DNA of 34,502 nt from a bacterium (GTDB lineage Bacteria > Spirochaetota > UBA4802 > UBA5550): positions 1 through 34,502 of the forward strand of contig JAAENB010000237.1 in NCBI GenBank assembly GCA_024224995.1, written 5' to 3'. This document shows positions 24,995 through 32,504 of this stretch, piece after piece (position 1 is the stretch's first letter; every line of letters begins with the position of its first letter). The notes under the pieces are model-generated. The model did not search any database. It worked only from the letters and a program-made list of their open reading frames with translations, and was not told the DNA's origin. A program made the position numbers and the translations under genes.

Positions 24995-26671
24995 ATGCTA
25001 AAAAAGAAAAAGTTTAAAATTATGGAAGTCTCTCTGTTGTTATTATTAACTTTAATCCTTAGTAGTTGTGATGCAGAGAATCAAGGTTTAGTGGAGAATG
25101 GATTTATTTCAGGAACAAATAATATTAATTATTTAAATTCCACACAGGATTTACAGTATAATAGCGTATATCAAAAATCCGCTCATAATACCTACCAGAG
25201 AAAGGAATCAATGCTGGATACCCTGGTTTACCACAGAGTACGATCTATAGAATATGATTTGCATATAGGCAAAGAATGTACCGGTTGGGATCCGGTTCCC
25301 GGGAACTGGTATATCTACCATATTTGCGGAGTTGATGCGGCCACAACTGTTCATCGATTAAGTGATGGGTTGAATGAATTAAAAGCGTTTCATAACGCCT
25401 TTCCTGCTCATGAAGTCGTTACCGTATGGATGGATATCAAGGACGGCTTTAGAGAAAATGGTTTTGAACCGGCAGACCTGGACTCAATGCTTGTAAATAT
25501 TCTGGGAAGAGAAAATATTTTTAAACCGCAGGATGTATTAGATACAGCTCCCGGTACTGACACCTTACAGGAAGCGATAACAACTTCAGGATGGCCTGCG
25601 CTCAATGATTTAAAAGGAAAATTTATTTTTGTTCTAACCGATCAAGGACTCAATGAATACGCGACCGGTGATTCGGAAAAAGTTGCTTTTGTAGCTCCTA
25701 AAATTGATGAAAGTACAAATCTTGATACTACTCCGGATTATCAAATATTTTTTAATATGAACGCGTCAAACGGTACCAGTGCGGCGAAAGAGGTTTATGA
25801 GAAAGGATTTGTAAGCAGGGCGTATAACATGAATGAAGCCCGCTGGGAAGACGCGGTAAATAATTATGTTCATCATCTTGGAACAGATATGGTAAATCTT
25901 CATAGCGATCAATATACCATTACCCATAATAATAATGGATGGCCATTCTCAATAATTAATGATGCTAACTTAAGTGATTATGAACTGGATAGAGAAAACT
26001 ATATTGAAGAAAATAGTGTTATTGGTGTTCAAATAACAGGTTCAACCGGAAGCTGGTATGATTGGGACGACGATTTATGGGGAAAAGACGATGATTTTTC
26101 TTTTCACTTCAATAAAACAGCAAATGCAAATACCGATCGTAGTTATTCCGCAATGATTGCAACACCAAACAGTCATGTCGAAGACTGGGCAAAGGGTTGC
26201 TTGATCGCACGGAATAAAATAAGCGGTAGTAATAATGGAGAAGCATCGGCATATTTTGGAGTATGCAGACCCGCTGATAATGAAAAATTAAGAGTTCAAT
26301 ATAGAAAGGAAACGGGTGATAGCACAACAGCCGTAGAAAAGAATATTGTTCCCGATGATACAATCGACCAGGAAAGTCTTACCTATGTAAAGCTTGAGAT
26401 ATCAAATAACTCAACATGCGCGGCCGGATATGGTTCGCAGGATGGAGAAAACTGGGTATTGATAAACAGTAAATGTGGTTTTGATACTCTTGAGTATGAA
26501 GGGATTGGCGTTTCTTCACATGGCGGCGGCCCGGTAAAATTTCTTTTCGCGAATGTTGAATATACGGAAAATGCGAATTCAACAATTATGGACGCCGGCG
26601 ATTTGGAAAATAATCTTTCCATTGGCAGCAGGACTGTTCTTTCAACTATTTTTGACGGGTATTTTGAATAA
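24995..26671 (+). CDS. lipoprotein phosphoinositide phospholipase C-like (PI-PLC-C1 family)
   Basis: A 558-residue secreted protein. The leader LLLLLTLILSSC gives a lipidated Cys25. The catalytic barrel (about 58-330) has KSAHNTYQRK with His64, the metal-site block SIEYDLHIGK (Glu86, Asp88, His90) and WYIYHICG with His109, matching the Ca-dependent PI-PLC-C1 family (PF16670-like). These enzymes cleave phosphoinositides or related glycophospholipids. The C-terminal part (about 340-540: WAKGCLIARNKISGSNNGEA, YVKLEISNN, GIGVSSHGG) looks like a DUF1349 or concanavalin-type beta-sandwich, probably for carbohydrate or lipid binding. AGGAG precedes the ATG. Most bacteria lack phosphatidylinositol, so the substrate could be a host or prey membrane; this is inference. 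Confidence 0.85.
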   Translation: MLKKKKFKIMEVSLLLLLTLILSSCDAENQGLVENGFISGTNNINYLNSTQDLQYNSVYQKSAHNTYQRKESMLDTLVYHRVRSIEYDLHIGKECTGWDPVPGNWYIYHICGVDAATTVHRLSDGLNELKAFHNAFPAHEVVTVWMDIKDGFRENGFEPADLDSMLVNILGRENIFKPQDVLDTAPGTDTLQEAITTSGWPALNDLKGKFIFVLTDQGLNEYATGDSEKVAFVAPKIDESTNLDTTPDYQIFFNMNASNGTSAAKEVYEKGFVSRAYNMNEARWEDAVNNYVHHLGTDMVNLHSDQYTITHNNNGWPFSIINDANLSDYELDRENYIEENSVIGVQITGSTGSWYDWDDDLWGKDDDFSFHFNKTANANTDRSYSAMIATPNSHVEDWAKGCLIARNKISGSNNGEASAYFGVCRPADNEKLRVQYRKETGDSTTAVEKNIVPDDTIDQESLTYVKLEISNNSTCAAGYGSQDGENWVLINSKCGFDTLEYEGIGVSSHGGGPVKFLFANVEYTENANSTIMDAGDLENNLSIGSRTVLSTIFDGYFE

Positions 26672-26695
26672 GTTAACTTTTAGAATAATAGTATT

Positions 26696-26727
26696 AGCTG
26701 AGTGTTTCTTTATGGAAATACTCAGCT
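26696..26727. terminator. hairpin between convergent genes
   Basis: A 13-base stem with one mismatch (G/A), AGCTGAGTGTTTC (26696-26708) with GAAATACTCAGCT (26715-26727), lies just after the phospholipase gene and overlaps the 3' end of the convergent alarmone-synthetase gene. It is probably bidirectional, with a T-run at 26747-26755. Confidence 0.65.
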
Positions 26728-28011
26728 ATTGCCTATCCCGGAAATATTTTTTTTTAAATCTATTCCCGATTGAATCATAACTTTCAGCTTCTTCGCTTCA
26801 ATGGAGTCCGGATCAATTTCTAAAGCAACATCGCAATCTTCAAGGGCATTTATATAATCATTCATCTCAAAATAAACCTGTGCCCTGTTAAAATAAGGAT
26901 AAAATCTGTATGGATTTATCTTAATGCACAAATTGAAATCTTCAAGAGCACACTGATAGTCATGATTGACTTTATTTACTATTCCTCGATAGTATAAGGC
27001 CTTATAATTATTTTTATCAAGATCAAGAGCAGTAGAAAAATCAAATATTGCATGCTCATAATCAGATTCAGCAAATCTTGCCATACCTCTATGAAGATAA
27101 ACAATAATTTTTATAGTATCCGGCAGATTGTATTGTAATATCTGTGTATACACTGAAATAGCTTTTGAAAAATTGTTGTTATTATGAGCCTCAAGCGCCT
27201 CCATAAGGAGGTGATCCACACTATCCTCAACGGTATTCCCGGGTGTTTTTTCCGGTATTGAATCATTGTTTTTGTTTTTTTTCGCAACAGCAGGGCGGCC
27301 CGATGCTAATAAATCATAATCAAAACCATACGCCTCTTCTTCAACTTTTTCAAAAAATGCTTCCCGTCTTTTTTTTAATTGAACTTTCATTTTTTTTTGG
27401 TGATCCAGTATTTCCTGAAAAAGAATATCGGACAATGTCAGGTTCGCGTTTAATGCCGCCAGTTTTCGTTTTAATGGTTCATCAAAGGGGCTAAATTCAG
27501 TTTTATAAAACAATGAATGCTCCACTTCCGCCCAGGCATCCTGCAGCGCGGTACAGACCTGCACCTCACAGATGAGATTTTCAGGTTCTGTATGTTGTGA
27601 AAGAATTTTTATTGGGATCTTGATTAAAAAATGTATTGATGAATATCCAAATTCCTTAAATGAATGATCAATTCCTTTATGTTCATATTCTATTAATTCA
27701 TATTTTTCTTTAATAACAGATTCAATAGTTTTTAGATTCTCCTGAAAGGGGCAAATAATTCTCAGTCCCAGTTTGTCATTGATTGAGACTGATTTTCCCG
27801 TTGCTTCAACACTATTCATTTTTTTTAAAAGCTTGTCGTAATAACTATCAAAAGATTTAACTCGTGTCTTTATGGCGGGATTGAATGATTTGACTCCAAT
27901 GTTCTCCCTCATATGCTGAAGAAGATCAAAAAGAATATTTTCATACCGTTCTCGAGTTGACTCATATTCCTTTTCTAATTTCTTTCGATTTGGAATCCCT
28001 GTTTTTTTCAT
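26722..28011 (-). CDS. RelA/SpoT-type (p)ppGpp synthetase domain fused to TPRs
   Basis: A 429-residue cytoplasmic protein. Residues 10-215 are an alarmone synthetase domain: TRVKSFDSYYDK (49-60), NDKLGLRII (78-86), FGYSSIHFLI (121-130) and CEVQVCTALQDAWAEVEHSL (148-167). There is no HD hydrolase domain, so it is a synthetase-only enzyme like the small alarmone synthetases. One change is Cys153 where relatives usually have Arg or Lys (E-x-Q-I-R-T). A Lys-rich helical linker follows. Residues 265-420 hold about four TPRs (AISVYTQILQYNLP, AIFDFSTALDLDKN, ALEDFNLCIKINP, ALEDCDVALEIDP), giving a protein-interaction platform. The gene begins 7 bases after the 561-residue pseudo-kinase gene, so the two form an operon. 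Confidence 0.88.
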   Translation of the reverse strand: MKKTGIPNRKKLEKEYESTRERYENILFDLLQHMRENIGVKSFNPAIKTRVKSFDSYYDKLLKKMNSVEATGKSVSINDKLGLRIICPFQENLKTIESVIKEKYELIEYEHKGIDHSFKEFGYSSIHFLIKIPIKILSQHTEPENLICEVQVCTALQDAWAEVEHSLFYKTEFSPFDEPLKRKLAALNANLTLSDILFQEILDHQKKMKVQLKKRREAFFEKVEEEAYGFDYDLLASGRPAVAKKNKNNDSIPEKTPGNTVEDSVDHLLMEALEAHNNNNFSKAISVYTQILQYNLPDTIKIIVYLHRGMARFAESDYEHAIFDFSTALDLDKNNYKALYYRGIVNKVNHDYQCALEDFNLCIKINPYRFYPYFNRAQVYFEMNDYINALEDCDVALEIDPDSIEAKKLKVMIQSGIDLKKNISGIGNS

Positions 28012-28018
28012 AATTATT

Positions 28019-29704
28019 TCACTTACACAAAAGAGCCAGAAGTTCCTTCGCTGCCGCTTCCGGGCCTTTTGTTTCCCAGCCCCGGAGACCGGACCGTGTT
28101 CGTAACAGCCCTACATCTATTCCATTCTCAAAAAAGGTCTTAAAATACTTTGCCGCAAGTTCCTCATGAACATTTTTGTATTGTAATGCCTCAAAAATAT
28201 TCGCAAAGTATGTAGCGTTCTTGAATAGCCGCAACGCATCTTCAGGAGAATGTAATTGTTCTATTATTTGATTTTCCTCCGGAATGTCCTCATCAGCATT
28301 GGCGAAAAATATATAATCAACGGAATGGCCTTTTGTGAGATTATCATAGGTGGCTATTGGTAATACAATGCTGGCATCTTCCTTATTGGGATTCAGGATA
28401 ATTGACATATCAAGCCGGTCAAAGGCAAGGCCGGGCCTGATATTTTTAAGACGAAGAAAAGCGCCGGTGCCGGAACCATACCCTTTTATTTCACCGCTGC
28501 TATTCATTTCCAATGATCCAATCTTATGGGTTATGGTTATTATTCCCCGTATATGCTTTTTTTCAATTAATCGTAACGCGTTCAGGGTTTTGATTCCTCC
28601 CGATTCGGCATCACCCAGTAGTAAGACCTGTTTTTCAATGTTATTATTAAGGATTACTTTAAAAAAGAGCCCGTGAAAAGGGAACCTGCCTGTTTTTAAC
28701 ATCTTAATATTATGAAGAGTGAAAACTATGTTTTTCAGGGTTCCCAGGTACCCGAAGTGTTTTTCACCCGGTACTGCCATTACCAGGATATCGGTGTCAC
28801 TATCCTCGTAAAATACCGCTGTAGATCCGGGGAGCCCCGGTGAATTGTTTTCCGGCATGCCATATAGAAATATAGCGCCGGGCTTTTTATTAAGTTCTTC
28901 AGCATCGGCAATTTTAAATAGATTACAGAGAGAGAGCCCTGCTTCATAAAAATCCTTATATATGTAAACACATATTAAAAGGGAGCCTGCTTTCGCGGGG
29001 TAGCATAACCAGTCTTTGCTGTTAAATTCGCTTTGTTTCAGGGGATTGTAATTTATTTTTTTAAAATTTATTTCTTTCTCAACTATGGAAGAGGTCAGGA
29101 TAAGAGGAGGAAAAAGGAGGGCCTCTCTTATTATCGGAATTTTATTCAGTTGTTCATATTCCGGTGAATTATATGGAATATCGTTTGGCAGGGCCATTGC
29201 CGCCAGTTCAGCGCCTACTTCTATTTGGCGGTAAATATTCGGGTGACGTCCTGTTAGATTGTGTTCAATGTCACGGTAGGTTCTGCGTATTAAATCAGTG
29301 AGGTGTTCAATTGTTGTGCTGAATTGCTTTCCCGTGGAATCGGCGATTATAAAACGATCAAGATTTCTCCAAAAATCGTATACGCGTTTAATAAACTCTT
29401 TAAAAAGGTTTTTATCTCTAAAGAATATGGCCGATTCCTTTACAAGATTTGGTATTAAGTCCGATGAAATTCCCGAGAGGTATTTTAAGGTGAGTAATAA
29501 AAAACCAATCTCTTTTTCATCAATTGTTTTTTTGTCAAAAATATCAAGAAGGTAAGAGTTTTCTTCTTTTAAATTGTTTACGCATTTTTTTACTATATCA
29601 ATAAAGAGGGGACTTGTTAATAATTCGTTGGAGTTTTCACACACCCGGTCACTAAGATGAATTATTACTTTGTTCTCTATAATTTCATATGAAAGACCAG
29701 CCAT
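28019..29704 (-). CDS. PEPCK/HPr-kinase-like protein with decayed nucleotide-binding motifs
   Basis: A 561-residue protein. The C-terminal half matches a poorly characterised PEP-carboxykinase-like family: HGLFFKVILNNN...VLLLGD, then GYGSGTGAFLRLKNIRPGLA and SIILNPNKEDASIVLP...VDYIFFAN. In active relatives, as I recall them, the P-loop is GDSGAGKSETLEAL and the metal motif is DDMG. Here the P-loop reads GDAESGGIKTLNAL (from Gly364), with the expected Lys-Ser replaced by Gly-Ile, and the DDMG site reads HKIG (393-396). It is therefore probably a catalytically dead pseudo-kinase, perhaps regulatory. The N-terminal 250 residues are helical and not recognised. It is the first gene of an operon with the alarmone synthetase. 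Confidence 0.7.
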   Translation of the reverse strand: MAGLSYEIIENKVIIHLSDRVCENSNELLTSPLFIDIVKKCVNNLKEENSYLLDIFDKKTIDEKEIGFLLLTLKYLSGISSDLIPNLVKESAIFFRDKNLFKEFIKRVYDFWRNLDRFIIADSTGKQFSTTIEHLTDLIRRTYRDIEHNLTGRHPNIYRQIEVGAELAAMALPNDIPYNSPEYEQLNKIPIIREALLFPPLILTSSIVEKEINFKKINYNPLKQSEFNSKDWLCYPAKAGSLLICVYIYKDFYEAGLSLCNLFKIADAEELNKKPGAIFLYGMPENNSPGLPGSTAVFYEDSDTDILVMAVPGEKHFGYLGTLKNIVFTLHNIKMLKTGRFPFHGLFFKVILNNNIEKQVLLLGDAESGGIKTLNALRLIEKKHIRGIITITHKIGSLEMNSSGEIKGYGSGTGAFLRLKNIRPGLAFDRLDMSIILNPNKEDASIVLPIATYDNLTKGHSVDYIFFANADEDIPEENQIIEQLHSPEDALRLFKNATYFANIFEALQYKNVHEELAAKYFKTFFENGIDVGLLRTRSGLRGWETKGPEAAAKELLALLCK

Positions 29705-29779
29705 ACAAAATACTCTATCAATGCTTGTTATATTGTCAATTCTTTTTTAATTGATGATCCTGCTGTCGTTATTAAGTGC

Positions 29780-29819
29780 TATAATTGGAAAAATCTATGA
29801 TAAAAACAGTGATATTTCC
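29780..29819 (+). repeat. palindromic repeat copy U1
   Basis: TATAATTGGAAAAATCTATG... ending GATATTTCC. It is one of six imperfect inverted repeats of about 45 bases in the window (arms TTGGAAAAATC and GA-TTTTTCCAA). The right arm is cut short compared with U3 and U5. Confidence 0.8.
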
Positions 29820-29825
29820 GTCTTA

Positions 29826-29855
29826 TTAGATCACGGGATTGGAATAACGATGATC
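29826..29855 (+). repeat. 30-base direct repeat, copy 1
   Basis: Begins TTAGATCACGGGATTGGAAT and matches 34465-34494 at 28 of 30 positions. Both copies lie just downstream of a palindromic repeat (U1 and U6), so they mark a shared larger element. Confidence 0.8.
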
Positions 29856-29905
29856 CCCAAAAAACTGAAGAGGAAGCTCGGCTCATTGGATGGGGTGCTT
29901 AGGTT

Positions 29906-32155
29906 TTAATCCACTAATAATTGGGTCACGGCAGCTGCATTAATTGCCCATTGTTGATCATACACCTCATCGGCGTCCGGAGTCTCCATTATTGTCAGCC
30001 CCTGGGCCTCTGCTTTTATAAGCAGCAGGTTCCCGATATTCAATTTGCTGTCCAGTTTTTTGAGCAAACTCTCCACTGCTTCCGTATCAAGGTTCTGAGC
30101 TACCTGGCCGTAAAACGGCATTTCAAGCCATATAATTTCCCCGCTTTCTATTTCCAGAACGCCGAATGCCAATCCCTTTGTTAGCCCCCGGGTGATCCTG
30201 ACCTGGTGCTGCACACAGGAGGGATCATATGCCACTCCTGTCTTTTTAGATATTTTCATTGGATGTTTGCTCTCCATCCAGCCAACAACCAGGTTGGGGG
30301 TGATTTCTCCGCTGCTGTAGGAGTTACAGGTAAAGACCGCGTACCCGGCCTCCCTTTTTTGTAGTTTCTTTATATTAATATCAATATATTCGGCAGTACC
30401 CACGTTATGCGGGATCCTGCGAATATCTCCACTGTGCTTACAGCCGGGAATAACCAGGCTGCCAAAAGAATAAATGTCACTGTGCTTCTTATAGGTAATA
30501 AAACAGCTCAGGTCCATATCCAGCGGCTGGGCAGGCAGTCCTTCGCCCCATTGCATAAATAAGCGCACCCTGCTCCCCTCTACGGCGAAACGGGTTCCCA
30601 TTAAGACTGAAGGTAAATCCTGTACCGATTCGCTGCGGTCTCCAATTGGTACGGGCATTTTAAAAAGCATTGGATCGATATATATGCTTTTACTGCCGGT
30701 TCCTATGCGGGCGAATCTATTTTTCATGGCCAGCAAACAGAGATTTTCAATGTCCTGTTTCATCTCCTCCAGCTCGCCTTTTGTATAGAGCTTTAGCAGT
30801 TTATTATAGGGAATATTTTTGCTGATCCCGCCCAGGGCTTTTACGGTACGGTTTCCTCCGTGGGTAAAATAATTTTCCGCGTACATGCTGAGCGTAAAGA
30901 GCAGCCGTGCCGGAACATGATCTATTATATCAAAAAAAGCCGGTATCACTTCACCTGTTCCAAGCCGGAGCATGTTGGTAAATAAGGTTCTCGCGAATAT
31001 GCCGGGCCTTTGTTTAAGCCTGTTCACTGTATTTTTTATATCAGCATTTTTGCGGTATTTCTCAAGCTCTCCTTGCCACACGGTATATTTTTCAGTATAG
31101 AATAGATCCAGTAATTTTTTTAAGTGCTCAAAGCCTTCTCGTTTTGAGTATTCAGCCAAACGGAGCGCCCGGATAAAGCGGACCCACATCCCTCTTTTGG
31201 GATGCATTATTTCACACATCTGTTCAACACTCATGTCCATGGAATTAAGCCACCCCGCAGCGAGGCGGCAGTCTTTTCTTCCGTATTTCAGTTTCAGCTC
31301 ATCTTTTGATGCCTGTCTTGCCCGGGTCATTTCGTCTTTGATCTGCTCCAGGCTTACGTCCAGGTATACTGCCCTTGCGTTCGACTTTTTTCGTTTTATA
31401 ATTGTTTTGGGGTCTACTATTTGCAAAAACCCCGTATGTTTGTACCATAAATAGCGCAATATATCGTTTGGTGTTTTAAACTGATTCCGGAGATCTTCAG
31501 CCCGTCCCTGCTCTACAAAAAGATCTAAAACTACCATAAGAGTTTCTTTCATGCAAATCTCTACTTCCGGCAGCGGCAGATCCGTTAACAATAATTTGAG
31601 GCTCTCTATTTGTGTGGCATCAAGTGCTGTTCTCGAAGTTAACAGGTCCGTAAAACATTGGAACACATCGGGCTCGTGCCAGAGTTCCAGTATTTTCAGC
31701 TTGCTTCCCTGGCCGTAATTTTCAATTTTGCCAAACTCAAAAGGAGTTCCGCAAAAAGAGCAGCCGTTATACCGCTCAAGGGGAAAGGTGTTTTTCGGAA
31801 TCGTATGGCCGCAGGGTAATGTTGTACCTTCCGTGTTAAATACATTGGCATAAAACGTAATAATATGATGAGTCAGGGTTTCACCCGTGGGTACGTCCCA
31901 GCCTTTTACCAGGGGCGCCCAGTTTTTCTCCACGCCCATTACCTGCCGAAATTGTTCCAACAGCTTTTCCCGGAACGCGGGAGTAGTGCGGTTCAAGGCG
32001 TACAGGAGTGCTTCGCTTACACCAAATCCAAGTTTTGCCAGGTTTGCTGCCAGAATTGACGCGGCGCCGCTTACAGGCCCGGGATTACTTTGTAATAAAG
32101 ATTCGGGAATATAGACTGCCTGGTGCCGAAGACTGACTGTTTGTAACTCGTTCAT
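29906..32155 (-). CDS. TerD-like-domain protein with N-terminal zinc ribbon
   Basis: A 749-residue cytoplasmic protein started at ATG 32155; the longer frame from 32281 would translate the tRNA-like gene and is rejected. A helical N-terminal part contains a zinc-ribbon-like site, CGH (115-117) and CSFC (132-135). The middle (about 150-510) is helical and unrecognised, with many basic residues. The C-terminal region (about 515-640) has PLDMDLSCFITY, PGCKHSGDIRRIP, GTAEYIDINIKKL and FTCNSYSSGE, close to the TerD fold with its D-x-D-L-S and HSGD Ca-binding sites. TerD-type proteins are linked to tellurite or stress responses and phage defence, but the biochemical role is open. It stands alone on its strand, between the repeat U1 region and the tRNA-like gene. 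Confidence 0.72.
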   Translation of the reverse strand: MNELQTVSLRHQAVYIPESLLQSNPGPVSGAASILAANLAKLGFGVSEALLYALNRTTPAFREKLLEQFRQVMGVEKNWAPLVKGWDVPTGETLTHHIITFYANVFNTEGTTLPCGHTIPKNTFPLERYNGCSFCGTPFEFGKIENYGQGSKLKILELWHEPDVFQCFTDLLTSRTALDATQIESLKLLLTDLPLPEVEICMKETLMVVLDLFVEQGRAEDLRNQFKTPNDILRYLWYKHTGFLQIVDPKTIIKRKKSNARAVYLDVSLEQIKDEMTRARQASKDELKLKYGRKDCRLAAGWLNSMDMSVEQMCEIMHPKRGMWVRFIRALRLAEYSKREGFEHLKKLLDLFYTEKYTVWQGELEKYRKNADIKNTVNRLKQRPGIFARTLFTNMLRLGTGEVIPAFFDIIDHVPARLLFTLSMYAENYFTHGGNRTVKALGGISKNIPYNKLLKLYTKGELEEMKQDIENLCLLAMKNRFARIGTGSKSIYIDPMLFKMPVPIGDRSESVQDLPSVLMGTRFAVEGSRVRLFMQWGEGLPAQPLDMDLSCFITYKKHSDIYSFGSLVIPGCKHSGDIRRIPHNVGTAEYIDINIKKLQKREAGYAVFTCNSYSSGEITPNLVVGWMESKHPMKISKKTGVAYDPSCVQHQVRITRGLTKGLAFGVLEIESGEIIWLEMPFYGQVAQNLDTEAVESLLKKLDSKLNIGNLLLIKAEAQGLTIMETPDADEVYDQQWAINAAAVTQLLVD

Positions 32156-32196
32156 AGATATCCATGTAAAATATTTTTTAAATAAAAAAAAATATG

Positions 32197-32319
32197 GGAG
32201 ACAGGTGGGACTCGAACCCACGACCTTCAGATTACAAAGTTGAAGTAAGTCGATGATTGACTGCTTTCGCGGTAATTTCATGACTGAGCTGATGCTCTAC
32301 CAGCTGAGCTACTGTCTCC
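32197..32319 (-). tRNA. tRNA-like gene with an extra ~49 bases in the anticodon arm (anticodon possibly TGT, Thr)
   Basis: Read on the minus strand: acceptor GGAGACAG, TA, D-arm GCTCAGCTGGTAGAGC, A, then an abnormally long anticodon region of 66 bases where 17 are normal, AGGTC, T-arm GTGGGTTCGAGTCCCAC and acceptor CTGTCTCC. Acceptor, D and T stems pair perfectly. The 3' part holds TTTGTAA, which would place anticodon TGT. If about 49 bases are removed the molecule is 74 long, a normal tRNA length, but the 5' half of the anticodon stem then pairs poorly (CTTCA/TGAAG pairs only with an 11-base loop). The last acceptor pair G-1:C73 is His-like. No CCA is encoded after a discriminator. It has a good promoter. 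It could be a disrupted pseudo-tRNA or an intron-bearing one. Confidence 0.6.
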
Positions 32320-32326
32320 ATGAAAA

Positions 32327-32355
32327 ATGCTATGTGTTGTAATACTATTTGTCAA
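32327..32355 (-). promoter_or_regulatory. promoter of the tRNA-like gene
   Basis: On the minus strand TTGACA (32355-32350), a 17-base spacer, TAGCAT (32332-32327), then 7 bases to the first tRNA base at 32319. Spacing is ideal for sigma70. Confidence 0.75.
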
Positions 32356-32396
32356 TATAAAACCACTGATTTTTATTAAATCAGTGGTTTTATATT
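32354..32396. terminator. 19-bp perfect inverted repeat
   Basis: AATATAAAACCACTGATTT (32354-32372) pairs with AAATCAGTGGTTTTATATT (32378-32396) around a 5-base loop. It sits between the tRNA promoter and the ATPase repeats. It could be a terminator or an insulator, or part of the repeat cluster. Confidence 0.6.
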
Positions 32397-32437
32397 TGGA
32401 AAAATCTGCATGAACAATAGACATTTTTCTAATTATA
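32391..32437 (+). repeat. palindromic repeat copy U2
   Basis: TATATTTGGAAAAATCTGCA ... GACATTTTTCTAATTATA. First of a tandem pair ahead of the ATPase-nuclease gene. Confidence 0.75.
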
Positions 32438-32439
32438 CC

Positions 32440-32467
32440 TTGACTTATGTTTGGAAAAATCTATAAT
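32440..32467 (+). promoter_or_regulatory. promoter of the ATPase-nuclease gene, partly inside repeat U3
   Basis: TTGACT (32440-32445), a 16-base spacer, a perfect TATAAT (32462-32467). The left arm of U3 forms the spacer and the repeat contributes the -10 box, so the hairpin could affect expression. Confidence 0.65.
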
Positions 32468-32492
32468 AAAAACAACGATATTTCCAAATATA
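32449..32492 (+). repeat. palindromic repeat copy U3
   Basis: GTTTGGAAAAATCTATAATA ... GATATTTCCAAATATA. Second copy ahead of the ATPase-nuclease gene. The sequence following it, through the first codons of the gene, is shared with U6. Confidence 0.85.
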
Positions 32493-32504
32493 AAATGAGG
32501 TGAA

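Larger units (their letters stand above)
29705..29905. other. intergenic region with palindromic repeat U1 and a small open frame
   Basis: About 200 bases between two minus-strand genes. It contains repeat copy U1 and a 51-codon plus-strand frame; otherwise nothing is seen. Confidence 0.5.
29754..29909 (+). other. small open frame (51 codons) spanning repeat U1
   Basis: ATG 29754 to TAA 29909 encodes MILLSLLSAIIGKIYDKNSD, then ISVLLDHGIGITMIPKK and LKRKLGSLDGVLRF. There is no ribosome site. The IGKIYDKNSDIS part comes from the palindromic repeat, which also reads open in this frame in other copies. The LDHxIGIT part recurs at 34465-34494. This may be a chimeric remnant rather than an expressed gene. 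Confidence 0.25.

Noticed and set aside
32156..32281. N-terminal extension of the TerD-like gene
   Set aside because: It is the translation of the tRNA-like gene (VVGSSPT is a typical tRNA T-arm peptide); ATG 32155 is the sensible start.
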